A stretch of DNA of 64,000 bases, taken from contig JAYKKI010000008.1 of the NCBI GenBank assembly GCA_039881145.1, positions 36,417,001-36,481,000 of the forward strand, read 5' to 3'. Below the pieces are notes generated by a model. That model searched no databases. It worked only from the letters and a program-made list of their open reading frames with translations, and had not been told where the DNA came from. This stretch comes from Druceiella hillmani (lineage: Eukaryota > Arthropoda > Insecta > Lepidoptera > Hepialidae). A program made the translations under genes and the position numbers. Shown here one piece after another: positions 36,621 through 48,420 of the stretch (positions are counted from its first letter, which is position 1; the number at the start of each line of letters is the position of its first letter).

Positions 36621-37714
36621 GGGCACTGTTAGGCGAATTATATTTTCCGAAAAATTAGTATTATAATCGGGTTGCACCGCAGTGAAATGTTAGTCGTAAG
36701 TAATAGTCGTTTAATTAAACCAAATAATAAAAAGAAAACGAAACAATTATGACAAATAATTTGAGTTACTACCGATAACAACCTGGCTATAGTTTTAAGG
36801 ACTGAAATAAATTGTATATTTATACATGTATTTAATATGAATTGTCTTCTATTTGAATTGATTTCTATTTGAATCGGGTTTACAGTCTAATTGTGTTAGA
36901 ATTGAGCGCCATTTGATTTGAATTATCGATTAAATGGTTAAGTATCGGTAGACAAAATTTAATTTGGTTGTATTTCCATTTGCACTTAAATTGATTCAAA
37001 CCTCATTCAAAATTTGTTTTAAAGGATTAAAAATGATATACGTCAGATTTTCTTTGAATTTAAGCGTTCCATATTTAGGGTTCAGTACCTCAAAAAGATA
37101 AACGGAAAAAGATACCCCTTATAATATCGCACAAAATATGTCCGTCTATATATCACAGCCTTTTTTCTGAAAAACCGCTTGACGCAAAACATATCAACCT
37201 GCATATATGAATTAATAAATTAATTAAATGATTTAATACGGACATTAATCAATGGCAAACGAAATTTAAATCATTAATATCTTTCGATTTCGATACAAGC
37301 TTTTTCTTTCTCTGTTGGTCTCCCTGTTTAATTTTTAATTTTTTTTAAATAAGTGAGAATATACATTAAAAGGTAACTATTAAAGACAATTATTCATAAG
37401 TGGAAATATTAATAATTCACTGTAGATTTACATAGAGTTGTAACGTAAATATATAAAATAGCTGTACATAAAAAAACATGCGTTTATGTTGATATTTTAT
37501 ATTATTTACATAAAAGTAATTTTTTTAAACATATCATTTTGGTAATACGCTCATCTCTGTACCAAAATTCGAAAAATGTATAAAGATGATATAATGGTTT
37601 TTTCTTACTAAATGTTAATTTTATCATAATTTTTATTTACAAAAAAAATGTTAATTTTACCATAATTATCATTGACAACGAGCGTAGTGGGGCGTAGCTT
37701 TAGCAAGATGCGGT
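36449..37714. repeat. Segment bounded by 40-bp inverted repeats
   Basis: 36449-36488 and 37675-37714 are reverse complements with about 35 of 40 matches, sharing gctacgccccac. They enclose about 1.2 kb that contains a piece of the gtacctcaaaa-type repeat (37078-37210) and no transposase. It could be a non-autonomous DNA element, or two copies of one small GC-rich repeat in opposite orientation. No target duplication is obvious. Confidence 0.5.
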
Positions 37715-37944
37715 AATAATTTAGTTAATTAATAACGATACACATTTAATCAATAACACTTTTTTGTTCTGCTTTTTAAGTTGCAGCAGTTTCCGGATGC
37801 AGCCAGGCATAAACTAGCGCTGGCACTCACGTTTTCACCAATTAAATTATATCAACTATGTTACCCGTATGTGTATCAGTCTATCATTGCCTTTTAATTG
37901 GTCAAGAGGTTTCTAAACAAACTTTTGACTAGTAACAAACGCTA

Positions 37945-38220
37945 AATTTTATAAAAAAAATGACAAAAGGGTCGATTGCTAGTTTTCCTGACAAAAAAGG
38001 CAAAAGTAAAGGACCGAAAGTACTTTTACATTGCTGGTTTGATGCAAATGACAAGATATATTACAAACTCCAAATGAAGGAGAAATCATCATTACTAAAA
38101 TACACGTCAACTAGCTTAACTATTCAAATGTACAAAGAACAAAGTCAAGGTTACATTCGTTACAGAAAACGCTCAATTTTTGCAACTGTAGTTCAATTTT
38201 TCTGACCATTTAGTATTAAG
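37945..38220 (+). pseudogene. Possible mariner transposase C-half fragment
   Basis: An 81-codon frame (37960-38205) contains PDKKGKSKGPKVLLHCWFDA followed by NDKIYYKLQ, resembling the mariner segment PKKVLL..WWD..GIIYYELL that holds the second catalytic Asp (here D in CWFDA). The following part, up to RYRKRSIF, may match the segment before the HHDNA motif, but the match is weak and the third Asp is not identifiable. Its orientation is opposite to the N-half at 34395-34840. Confidence 0.5.
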
Positions 38221-39027
38221 AAAGCTAGATTGTGCTGTATACATAGCAAAATCTATTCACATCCAAATGGTAAAGTATGCAGACATAGTTTCTCTCGACA
38301 CTAGGCGCCTTTTGTTTAACTTTTTTCAATTTTTTTATTTACTTGATTACGATAACCTTAAAAACATCCTCCACAATTCTTAGAAGGCCCATGCATTTTA
38401 GGAGTGCGATGATCTGCGGTCGATTTTTGTTAAATATTTTGTTAATTGACAGTTTTATTTGTCTATAAAATAACTTCGAACACATTACATAGTTTAAAGT
38501 GAGCTTTTAATAATAAACAAAAATTCATACAAGCACTTTATACCTTTCATTTGCTAATCTAACTTGACTTAATTCGCTACTGTACAATTTTGTTGGATGG
38601 GAGTTATTAAGATCTTCGAAAATAGTTTTCACCACGGATTTGTTTTCTTATTGAAAATTGTTCGGCTTTTAAAAATAACTAACAAAACTTATTTTTTTTA
38701 ATAATTCTCAAAATAGAAGATTAACTATAAGACGTTGATGATGACGATCGGATAGACTTGTGTCGTTATTATCTGCTATAACCTTGTATAATCTAATATG
38801 ATTACAATCATTGTATAATGTGAAACATTGAAAATAACATTGGAAAGATTTATCATATTACAAAAACAAGTCTAGTCAACTACTCTTAACAACTGCAACA
38901 AAACTGCAATCACATAACGGGCTATCTTTGAGTTGCAATAGCTCAGCTGAAAATCTTCCACCATGCATGCATACACAGATGCACAAAATGCTTGTGTGTT
39001 TACACACGCGCGCGTTTGTTTGTGTGC

Positions 39028-39130
39028 GTGCGGGCGTGCGTGTGTGTGTGAGTATTTATGTGTGTGTATGCGTGTGTGTGTGTGCGTGTGTGTGCGTGGG
39101 TTTGTGTATGTGTGTGTGTGTGCATATATA
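39028..39130. repeat. (GT)n-rich microsatellite
   Basis: Imperfect GT/GC run. It occupies the position of the (TA)n microsatellite of unit A. Open frames across it on both strands are repeat artefacts. Confidence 0.95.
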
Positions 39131-39441
39131 TACATTAAGAGCAACATTTTAAAATCTCCATAGCATCCCGGAACAGCGAAAATTGAAATGGTTAACTTCT
39201 CCTTTTCTGATTCAAACTTAATAAAATTCCAAAAAAATATGACTGAACTGATTTTTGTATTGCCTTTACAAGAAGGCCTAAAGCGTCTTGTATATTTTCT
39301 TTATTTTAAAATTATTTTGTCATATAATTACAGCAAAAATTAGATTTTGGTAAAGGAACACATGAATCGTCTCGTTTTCTATATATATGTGTATATATAT
39401 AGACGAGACTATGGATTAGTCTCGTTCTTAATTCATCATCA

Positions 39442-39443
<2 letters not shown>

Positions 39444-39492
<49 letters not shown>
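39444..39492. repeat. (AT)n microsatellite
   Basis: AT dinucleotide run ending in gtgtg. Confidence 0.95.
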
Positions 39493-39498
<6 letters not shown>

Positions 39499-39898
39499 TT
39501 CGATCACATCGATTTCATTTAATTAATTATGAAACCGAAGTGACCTTATGCCCGGTGCCTTACGTCGATTTTTACAATAGATATTTGATTTCTAAAGAAA
39601 TTCTAGATTTTTCAAACTTTTATTAAGATACATTATAAAAAAAAATTACATCAATAACCGTGATATAGAGTGAATATTTTTTAATTACACTTAATCGTAT
39701 TCACCTCAGCTAATATCCCCGTTGAAAAGCTATGTGTGTACAATAGCTAAAATCAAATTCCATTTTTTTCGTTACTCCTTCACAATCGAAATGTAAAATG
39801 ATTAAATCACTTATTCTTTTCCTTTTTATAATTTCCTCTCTATTTGCTTCACCAAAGCTGACATTCGACAGAACGTTTCGTCATATTAAAAAGCGTAA

Positions 39899-40090
39899 TT
39901 GTTCACTAATTTAATAAAACACAAAAACATTTTTTATGTTGATCACTTTCTGTTGACAATTTATGAATGCAAATTACTCAGCAACAATGCTTTAACGGTA
40001 AAACTCGTTAATAAAAATATTAATTTTGCCTCGTTCCATATTATTTGTATTGGGGTGGATTTTAAGCGCGGGCGAAAAGGAATATTTTAA
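39899..40090 (+). CDS. Member 3 of a short open-frame family, unknown
   Basis: A 63-codon frame with VDHFLLTIYECKLLSNNAL, then CIGVDFKRGRKGIF at its end, collinear with 43427-43560 and with unit A 19440-19600. Just upstream, 39799-39915 encodes a separate short frame starting MIKSLILFLFIISSLFASPK, which looks like a signal peptide, ending in a stop after CSLI. The two frames are out of register. A spliced secreted protein is conceivable but I could not define splice sites. Confidence 0.25.
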   Translation: MFTNLIKHKNIFYVDHFLLTIYECKLLSNNALTVKLVNKNINFASFHIICIGVDFKRGRKGIF

Positions 40091-40413
40091 TTTTTTCATT
40101 AAAAATTAATTGCGGAGCAGTGACTAATTAAAATGTCGGTTAAGATTAAAAAATAAACCTCTAAAGAAATATAGAAGCATTCAATAAATTTTTAGCACAT
40201 GGCATTAAATATATGTTACAGATATATTAGTTTTAGAGAGTAGCTTCTCCTAATAATAACAATTTATCGTAATAGTAATAAGATTTATTCCATGTATTAT
40301 TTTTTTGTTGGCGAGAATAAAATATTTTTTATTATCTCTTTTCACGACGATTCATTGAAAATGCCTGAAAAAGTAGTAAATTACTAGGAAAATATTACAA
40401 ATAAAGCTACTTT

Positions 40414-40664
40414 ATATTACGCGGCAAATAGGCGTAAACACGAACATAAAGAAACTCAATGTGAAATTTTGAATGTAATGTATAATTTGAAATGTGAAGT
40501 ATAAATTACTTTTATAATAATTATTTTCATAGTTCAAAGTATGAAGGTATCGAATGGTGGAGGCGCGCCCGCGCTGATGTGCGAAAACGCGCTGTGCTTT
40601 GATTGGCTGGATTGATCGTTGTCTACGCCTGCGTGGTGGGCCTCCTTCATGGTGGCACGAATAA
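40414..40664. mobile_element. Small insertion with empty site in unit A
   Basis: About 251 bp interrupts the alignment between units B and A. It is flanked by ctacttt on both sides (40407-40413 and 40665-40671). Unit A has aataaaactatttttgcac at 19974-19992 without the insert. The insert's right end is GC-rich (ggcgcgcccgcgctg, about 40563). No transposase and no clear terminal inverted repeat; a 7-8-bp target duplication would suit a hAT-like non-autonomous element. Confidence 0.6.
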
Positions 40665-40889
40665 CTACTTTTCTACTTTCGCACATTGGTGCAGCTAAGA
40701 TCTAAAGCGTTAAGTACGAGTCTCTCTAAAGTATTAATTAAAAGAATTAAAACGGAGCCCAAATATTATTTCAACTTAAAACTATTAGGAATACAGCAAC
40801 ATTTACCGCAGTTAAGTATTAACACATTGAGTATTAGTTAAAACAATTAATCTAAAGCCCACATATTATTTAATAATATTTAGGACAGA

Positions 40890-40947
40890 GTGCTTAATTT
40901 TGACTATTTTCTCTATTAAAATAGGGAAAATAGTCAAAATTAAGCAC
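40890..40947. repeat. Perfect 21-bp-arm hairpin
   Basis: gtgcttaattttgactattt(t) at 40890-40910 and its reverse complement at 40927-40947 with a 16-bp loop. At the matching place in unit A only one arm-like stretch is present (ggccaaaattagatac, about 20117). Confidence 0.9.
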
Positions 40948-43328
40948 CCTCTCCAAAGTGAGTAAACGTTTTTATATCGATGTGTGAATTATAGGTGTCA
41001 ATGCACAGATATACAGGGATTACCCAAGCGTCAACGAATTTCTATCTGACGCGCTAGGTCGTTGCAATCACGTAATGTGAGAACAGAATGAAATAGATAT
41101 TTTCCATTGATTTTGTTACAAATATTGACGGCAATTCCCGTTGGATTAGTCAAAAATTTTTTATTGCTATACAGTTTTAATATTACCGTATGATTTCATC
41201 ATTATTTATCTTTCCCAGTACTGTTTTTAAAGCTAAAAATAAGATATTATTTAAATTCTTAATTAAATAAGAAATTATTTTAACAAATATTTGACAGAAA
41301 TCACGGAAGTATTAGAATATGAAATAAAGGCAATTATTAATTCATTAAATAAATAAAAGTACATAAAATTATGACATACAGTTTAGTGAGTGCAAATGTG
41401 TTAATACAGTTAATCTCAAATGTAAATTTTCAAATTGATAAGTCTAATTAAATGATACCGAAGCAGATATTTGAATGATTATGAAAGATGATAATTATTT
41501 ACAATTGTAACTTTTGTTGAATATTATAAAGTTTTTACTATCCTTTCTATAAATTTTGATTATATCTCTAAATATTTGAATACACTCACTTTGCACAAAC
41601 AGTTTACTCTGAGTTACCCATACATACCCATATCCATGCACAGTGAGTATTTCCAGATATTTCATATTTTTTGTATATTGTAAGAAAGGGATATACTTAA
41701 AATAGTCGTATTTCATTTAAAAATTTAATAAGTATCTTATACAATAATGTAAATATTACCAATATATTTAGGTAAGAATGCAAAGTTTTAACCCTTCAAC
41801 CGCAATTCAACTGATCTGGGATGAACGTAATAATGAAGAAAAATTTTGCCAATAATTGCATCAAGAATTATGGTTTTGACTTTGGTATTTTTCTACAATT
41901 TATGAAACTATTATTCACTGCATTTATAATGAACACTACTTCAGTAATTTTTTTAGCATCCACTCTTACCTTTGAGTAATGTACTCCAAGGTTTTGATGG
42001 ATGAAATATTTTAGTCTCTTTTATATATTTCCTACTTTTGGGACAACGTAACATAAAAGGAAAAACAAAAGGTTTATAAGACAATTCATTAATTCGCCCG
42101 GCTATCTGTTAAAGTCGTTCAACTCGTGAGATTATTTTCACTTATGGGACATTATTTGTAAGAGGTAGTTGTACCGATTAAAAAAGAAATTGTAATAACT
42201 TCATACAAAGAAATAATTGAAAATTAAAAAAGAATAAAAACATATATTATCTCTCTTCCGGAATGGCATATGCGCCGATGGAGTCTTTTAGGTAGTTAAA
42301 TTTCCATGGATTAAGTTGGATTTTCTCTTAATTAGCATTTGCATAGAGTTTGATTGAAATTCGACTTAAATTGTGTTGCAAATAATTTACGGTGCGTTCA
42401 GTTGTTTGTTTTTAGTTCAAATTGTTTTTCATCTAAATTAATTTTGAGTTCATTTTGATATGACTTTTATACATCAATAACAAATAGTGCTAATCCAGTA
42501 TTAGTACTATATATTGAATATTCTATAAGTAATATATCGTAAAACAGAAATATTCAAGTCGAAGTATTTTTTGATGCACAAATGATGTTTCAAATTCAAC
42601 ATTTTCATTTTACGATCTACTGGCGAAAATCGATCTGAAATCGCAGTCTAATAAAAAGTAAATATTGTAAAATAATTTATTTCCATCCTAGTAGAATTCG
42701 AACCCAAGCTAATTTCGTCATGGTTTGAGTGATTATATATTATAATTAGCCTATTGCGACTACAATTTGGCTACATTTTTGTCAGGTTGAGTTGAGTTCG
42801 AAAGAGTTGAATTGTTTTCTTTATGACTTCGTTCGAATTAAATTTGATTTCGTTTGTCATCTAAATTTATTATAATTTAATATAATTCAATATAAATTGG
42901 TTTGTTTAATATTATGTTGAAATTTTAGCCTATTAGTATTGGTTAACATTAAAATAAACATTGGTTTAACTTAAATTTTATTTCATTCGATTTCGATAGA
43001 TTATATTTTGATCGAGATATTTAGATAGAGTTTATTTTATAGATTTATTTAGATAGAGTATATTTATATAAATTAAGGAATAAATCCATTTTATGAGTTC
43101 ACTAAAGGCATTTTTACAATATAATTAAACAAAATAAATTGGTGATAATACCTTGAAAATTAATTTTTTTACAAAATAAATTCAGCTATAATCATTTGTG
43201 CTGATAATTGTCAATATCTGTATTGTAATTATAAACACTATATACTACGACTAAAGTGAACTTCCTTTCTGTAATACACTTCCGTTGCAATTAGTATACA
43301 GAGGCATTAATTTTTTTTTTTTTCGTTT

Positions 43329-43640
43329 ATGGCTTCTATTTTTCCCTCTATTTGTTTCACAAAATTCGAAATTAAAATGTTTTATTATTCTCTAATTTTA
43401 ATGAATCGTGAAAACATTTCAAATGTTGATTACTTTCTGTTCACAATTTATGAATGCAAATTGCTCACCAACAATGCTTTAACGGTAAAACCCGTTAATG
43501 GAAACAATTATTCCTCATTTTATTTCATTTGTATCGGAGTGGATTTTAGGCGAGGGCGGAAAGGAAAGTCGAAAATTTTTCACTTAAAATTTATCACCGA
43601 GAAGAGATTAATTAAAATGTTCGTTATGTTTGGAAAGTAA
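43329..43640 (+). CDS. Member 4 of a short open-frame family, longest copy
   Basis: A 103-codon frame from ATG at 43329 to TAA at 43638-43640, the longest of four homologous copies. It contains FPSICFTKFEIKMFYYSLIL near the start, then VDYFLFTIYECKLLTNNAL, KPVNGNNYSSFYFICIG, DFRRGRKGKS and EKRLIKMFVMFGK. There is no clear signal peptide or domain, and a basic RRGRKGK patch. Compared with the unit A copy, about 14 of 18 codon differences change the amino acid. The frame may be fortuitous. It is the best candidate for a coding member. Confidence 0.3.
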   Translation: MASIFPSICFTKFEIKMFYYSLILMNRENISNVDYFLFTIYECKLLTNNALTVKPVNGNNYSSFYFICIGVDFRRGRKGKSKIFHLKFITEKRLIKMFVMFGK

Positions 43641-43784
43641 ACTTCAAACATTTTTTTAATTAAATTACTTTCAAACTAAAAATGCATTGCGTTCAGTATC
43701 CTTACCTGTAATAAAACTGTAAGAAAATAAATTCTGTACGGGGAATATATTTTAAAAATAGTGATTTATTTAGCATATAGAATG

Positions 43785-43985
43785 ATAATAGAAGCCGGAA
43801 AACCTATTTTTAGAATTGTTGTCTGTCAGTCTGTATATTATTTTGTCCGTCAATCACGCTAGATATTCTGGACTTGATAAAATTTGGTATGGTAATAGTT
43901 CATAAGCGAGAGCAACATATGAGAGAAAAATTTTCTTATACCGAATTTCACTCGAGTCAAACCGTGGTGCACCGCTAGTATATTA
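43785..43985 (+). repeat. Dispersed insect-type repeat remnant, unit B copy
   Basis: gtctgtcagtctgtatatt, gtcaatcacgctagatattc, ttgataaaatttggtatgg and caaaccgtggtgcaccgctag appear in consensus order, matching 23260-23440 in unit A. Confidence 0.6.
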
Positions 43986-44149
43986 TAATTTTTTTAATTT
44001 AATTTTATTTTAATCTTCGAGAGATGCGATATTATCGACAAATAGTTCATATCTAGTCTTAATTGATTAATGAGATATATAATATTATAAATATCCCATA
44101 AAATATGAAGCTTGGTTAACTAGTCAAAAAAAAAATATTGACACCGTTA

Positions 44150-44590
44150 GGTATATATTATCATTTAAGTATATATAGTATTTCTGTTAACTAGCCTTAA
44201 TAATATAAAGCAAATAATATAAGTTGAACGAGAAATATTGATATTTAGGCATATATGAATATATAAGGATATAGTATGTCACTTAACTAGCCCTAGTAAT
44301 AACAAGAAATCATATGAATTGAAACAGAAATATTGACATTTAGACATATGTAAATATTTAAGGATATATATTTTTTCTGTTAACTAGCCCTAATAATAAA
44401 AAGCAAATAATATAAGCTGAACGAGAAATATTGATACTTAAGCGTATATTAACAATTAAGGATATACATTATTTCTGTTAACTAGACCAAATAATAAAAA
44501 AGCAAGTAATGGAAATTGAAGGAGACATATTGATATTTAAGCACATATAAACATTTTAGGATACATAGGTACAGCATTCCTGTTATTTTT
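44150..44590. repeat. Roughly 97-bp degenerate tandem array, unit B
   Basis: About four to five units with starts near 44167, 44265, 44360, 44458 and 44558, sharing ttctgttaactagccctaat and aagcaaataatataag. Homologous to the array at 23515-24040. Confidence 0.85.
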
Positions 44591-45469
44591 TACCAAGCGA
44601 ATATGTTGCCTAATATATCATTCACAGACATAAAATATCATGAATATCTCATAAAATAAGAAATTAAGGATCATCCCTAGACTTTTTTGGTAAATTTGAA
44701 GTAAGCTTCTAGTAACGTTGTTTTTTTCACAAAGTTGATTTTAGAAGTTTCACCGTAAGGAGAATAATTTGTGGACATTTCCAATAATATATCCAGAAGC
44801 TACGCAAAATTATAAAAAAAATGACTTTAATTCTTTATAATTTACTCCTCCAATTAATATTCCAAACAACATAGGAAATGAAAAAAATTATATTTGCATT
44901 CTCTACATTTTTTATAAGGTACCTATGACATCAATTGCCAGCCGCATTAAAAGCAAATATTCTGCAAGACTACCAATTTGGTTTTATAAAACCTATATTA
45001 AACCTACATATATGTAATATTCAAAGTAAATATCTTTTAAGTGTAAATTACTAAAAAATATACGGATTAATATATTTTATTTAATCATTACCATGCTAAA
45101 TTTCAGATTTCTAAGTCATGCCGTATCTGAGAAATTCCATTTTTCCTTTGTGGTATTAAAACCTAAGAAGGTTTAAATATTTCAAGATATTTTTTTACTT
45201 GATATAAATAAATCACGACCTCGCGAGTTGACAATTTATCGATTAGCAAATACCGCGAAAAAGTTAATAAAGTTCCAACAAAATAAACGTACAAGCCTTT
45301 TTATTGAGGGAAAAAATTTTACTAGGAAATGATTTCGTTTAAAAAAGGGAGTCTAAATAAGAAAAAAATTTCGACATACTTCTCGGTAAAATCTATTGAT
45401 TACAAAACTTCCATGAAGTTGCTTCGACAATGAAGAGATTTCATGGAAAGAGAAGTCGAATATTAATAT

Positions 45470-45820
45470 TCAGCCTAAAAATACTGTTTCTCAAATTATA
45501 TTATGATTGAAGCACATAATGGCTTAGAAATCAATTTCACTAAAAAGCTCTTTCAAATTTTACATACAACCGATATATTTAAAGTGCTTTTCACTGTACA
45601 TTTTTTTATAAATAAATTGAGCGCGACTCTGAGAAGCACAAAGATTGACAGAGACCCATTTACAGCAAAGCTGTCACTTAGCGATATCTTGGGATGTGCT
45701 ATATAAATAATATTTCACGACTCAGATGAAGCTATTCCGAAAGCGTTTTAGCTTGTCTCTTAATATATTGTTTTTATAAAATTTTAATCTTATTTGAAAA
45801 TGATCAATACTGGAACATTA
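45470..45820 (+). other. Strongly conserved block with shared open frame, unit B copy
   Basis: Counterpart of 29060-29420. A 67-codon frame (45503-45706) starting MIEAHNGLEINF contains IFKVLFTVHFFINKL and PFTAKLSLSDILG. The downstream non-coding part (gctattccgaaagcgtttta) is equally conserved, so the conserved unit is wider than the frame. Function unknown. Confidence 0.4.
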
Positions 45821-47369
45821 GTTTTATGCAAAGACATATACAGTTTATGACATATCATTTTCGAAATTCATTTTGGGGTAAAGTGAATATATATTTTTTT
45901 GTTCAATCTAATATTATGCTGTGCGAAAAGTTAACATCTACTCATTTACAGGCAAATATAATAAACGGATAATGGAAAACTAGGAACTTTCCTGGACACT
46001 GCGATCTACAATACTTTCATTATACGCTTGACAGTATGAATAATATTCGAGAACATATTCTAGGTTCAAATCGCATTTCTGACTTTTTTCCCACTCTCAA
46101 TCAAATTATCATAAGTCACAGCTAAAAACGTCGTCTTGAACCGCCCACTGTTGATATTTTTACAATATATGTTGACAAGTATTTTATTGTTAAATTAAAT
46201 TAAAAATACTCTTGATAAAGATAATTATATATATAAAGGACAAATAAAGATAAATTTTGAATCTAATGTTAGAATTCATTCTAAATTGTAGTTTTAAGAG
46301 TACACTTTTAACGGTAATAGCAATTGGAAATTGTCTACCATACGATGGTATGGCGATGTTTGGTATCACGCAGTTGTTTGCGAAAATTAAATTAATTTAA
46401 ATCATTTTTTCAGAGTTTACTGGGTTATATTTGTATACGTGCCTGTAAACAAAACAATTTTATTTTCAACCAATTATCTAATATATATTCGTGTTTGTAA
46501 CAAAAATGTTTATTTTCTATCCAATCTGTATCTTTATTTAACTCACTATACAACTGTATTCGTTCAAACCCTTATTTAGAATTACTTGTTAAGACATACA
46601 AGGGATAATCAGAATTATTTCTTGTAATATACTAAAAAGTGCAAGAAATATGCGAATTTATTTTTGTGGAATATAATTTCTGTAATTTTTATTTATATTT
46701 TATTATTTTTTTCAAATTAACCATAACGAGGCTAGGGTATAAATGTTATCCATGAAACGCCAAAAGATACATATGTATCTTATCTTATCTTAGCGTTTAG
46801 TAGAAGTAGTTAGTGCATCCTCTTTTTTTAAAATTACGTAATAAGAAAAATCACTCGCAGAAAACTTATGGCTTTCTTTTATTCGAATCGTATTTTCTTT
46901 CAATTCTTGATTCGATCTTCCCTTCAATTCAATAAATACATTTTACCGATACTTGTTTGAACCAGTACGTCCACAAGGGATGCCTCCAATTCGAGCTTTG
47001 CGTTACAAATTTTATAAACCATTTTTATATCGTAATAACTAACTTTAGTATAATTCGTCAAGGTATGTAACTTTGTAAAAATATGCATGAGTTGTTACTT
47101 ATATTAATTGATTAAAAATTTAATATTATTACCAAGATTGCGGCGTTATATTTTTAAAGGCCAAATTTATAAAAGCAAGTATGTTCTGAAATATGATTTA
47201 AACAATCCTTTCAATTTAAATTATATTTTAAATTTCGTAAACTAATACTAATAATTATTTAATTAAATAAAACAATGGGGAATTAAAATAAGTCCGATAT
47301 ATGATTTACTCAAGTTAAAAGGAATTTAAAATATTTTTATTTTTTGAAATAAATTTATATGAGATAACT

Positions 47370-48420
47370 GATTTTTTTATATAATTGTTGTAAGCTATGA
47401 AAACAAGAGAGTTTTTGGCAACAAACATTTCGGTAATATTTAGTATAGTACCCTCGATATATTTTTCATTTAAAACTTATTTTTTTTATTCCAAATACAA
47501 TATTTAGACACTGCAATATTTTGAAAATTTTCTATAAAGCAAAGTAAAATTGGTCTATTTTCATGTTCATAAGAATGTTATTATCAGTTAGTAAATCTTT
47601 TTTTTTTGTAGAAATAAAAAAAATACCCTACTTCTGATCCATCTTAGCTAAAATGAGAAACAAAACACAAAAAATGTATCATAATAATCATTATTCACTC
47701 TTTTAACTATTTTCTTCTACCACTTTTTTCTTTTGCAAACTGTTTTCTTTATGCTAAAAAGTACGCGCAGATGAAAATATGCTTACAAGAAGCAAAACTT
47801 TCTAATTGCAAAATTATAAGGTATAGCGGATGTCAATTCACCATAATGGTAACACTGGATTTTTGAATAGGATCTTGAAATAGATTTTTTTATTTCTTTG
47901 ATTAGGAACATGCAAGCCTTATATTTTTAAAAATTTACTTCGGAATGAAGCCAAGACTTAATGTTGAATTTAATTTCATTATTTACCACTCCTTATAATA
48001 GCCTTTAACAACATTTACTATTTGTAAGTTAATGTAAGGTAAAAGTTAATGGTGGGCCATTACCTTTAGCCTGGCCTTAAAACTAATAATAATAAGTTAT
48101 TCTCAATTTTCAGGTAAATCGATTTGCCTATCGATAACACAGGCATGCAAATTTGCTTTGTTTTCATCTCTAAGGTTTCATTACTGATTTTGGGTTATTT
48201 TGAGATTTTAATCAGTTTTTCCCCAACACGTATGAATTTTTCAGAAACAGGACTATACAAATAGACAAACAAGATACCTTCATGTAGTAAAAATTGTATA
48301 TTTCAAAATATTTATACACATCAGTTAAATACAATTAAAATACATAGTTAATACATCTCTTAACATATTTACATAACAAAAATTTCAGTGGTATCTTGCC
48401 CTTTTCTCCTCGAAGCTTCT
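47370..48420. other. AT-rich non-coding DNA
   Basis: Nothing recognisable on either strand. It lies just downstream of the transposon-derived protein fossil and may include its 3' flank. Confidence 0.5.

Larger units (their letters stand above)
34815..47370 (+). repeat. Large duplicated block, unit B
   Basis: Paralogue of unit A (15030-31790) in the same orientation; landmark pairs are given there. Unit B lacks the LINE, the 138-bp array, the 24.5-28.6 kb segment and about 600 bp near its 46.39 kb point. It carries extra DNA at about 36.1-38.3 kb and a 251-bp insertion at 40414-40664. About 3 kb containing the Penelope-like and mariner fossils separates the two units. The divergence and independent insertions mean the duplication is old. 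Confidence 0.85.

Noticed and set aside
36449..37714. Complete autonomous DNA transposon
   Set aside because: No transposase motif lies between the inverted repeats; the mariner-like fragment is outside them.
38872..39163. Cys/Val-rich and His/Thr-rich frames on both strands
   Set aside because: Translations of the GT-rich microsatellite.
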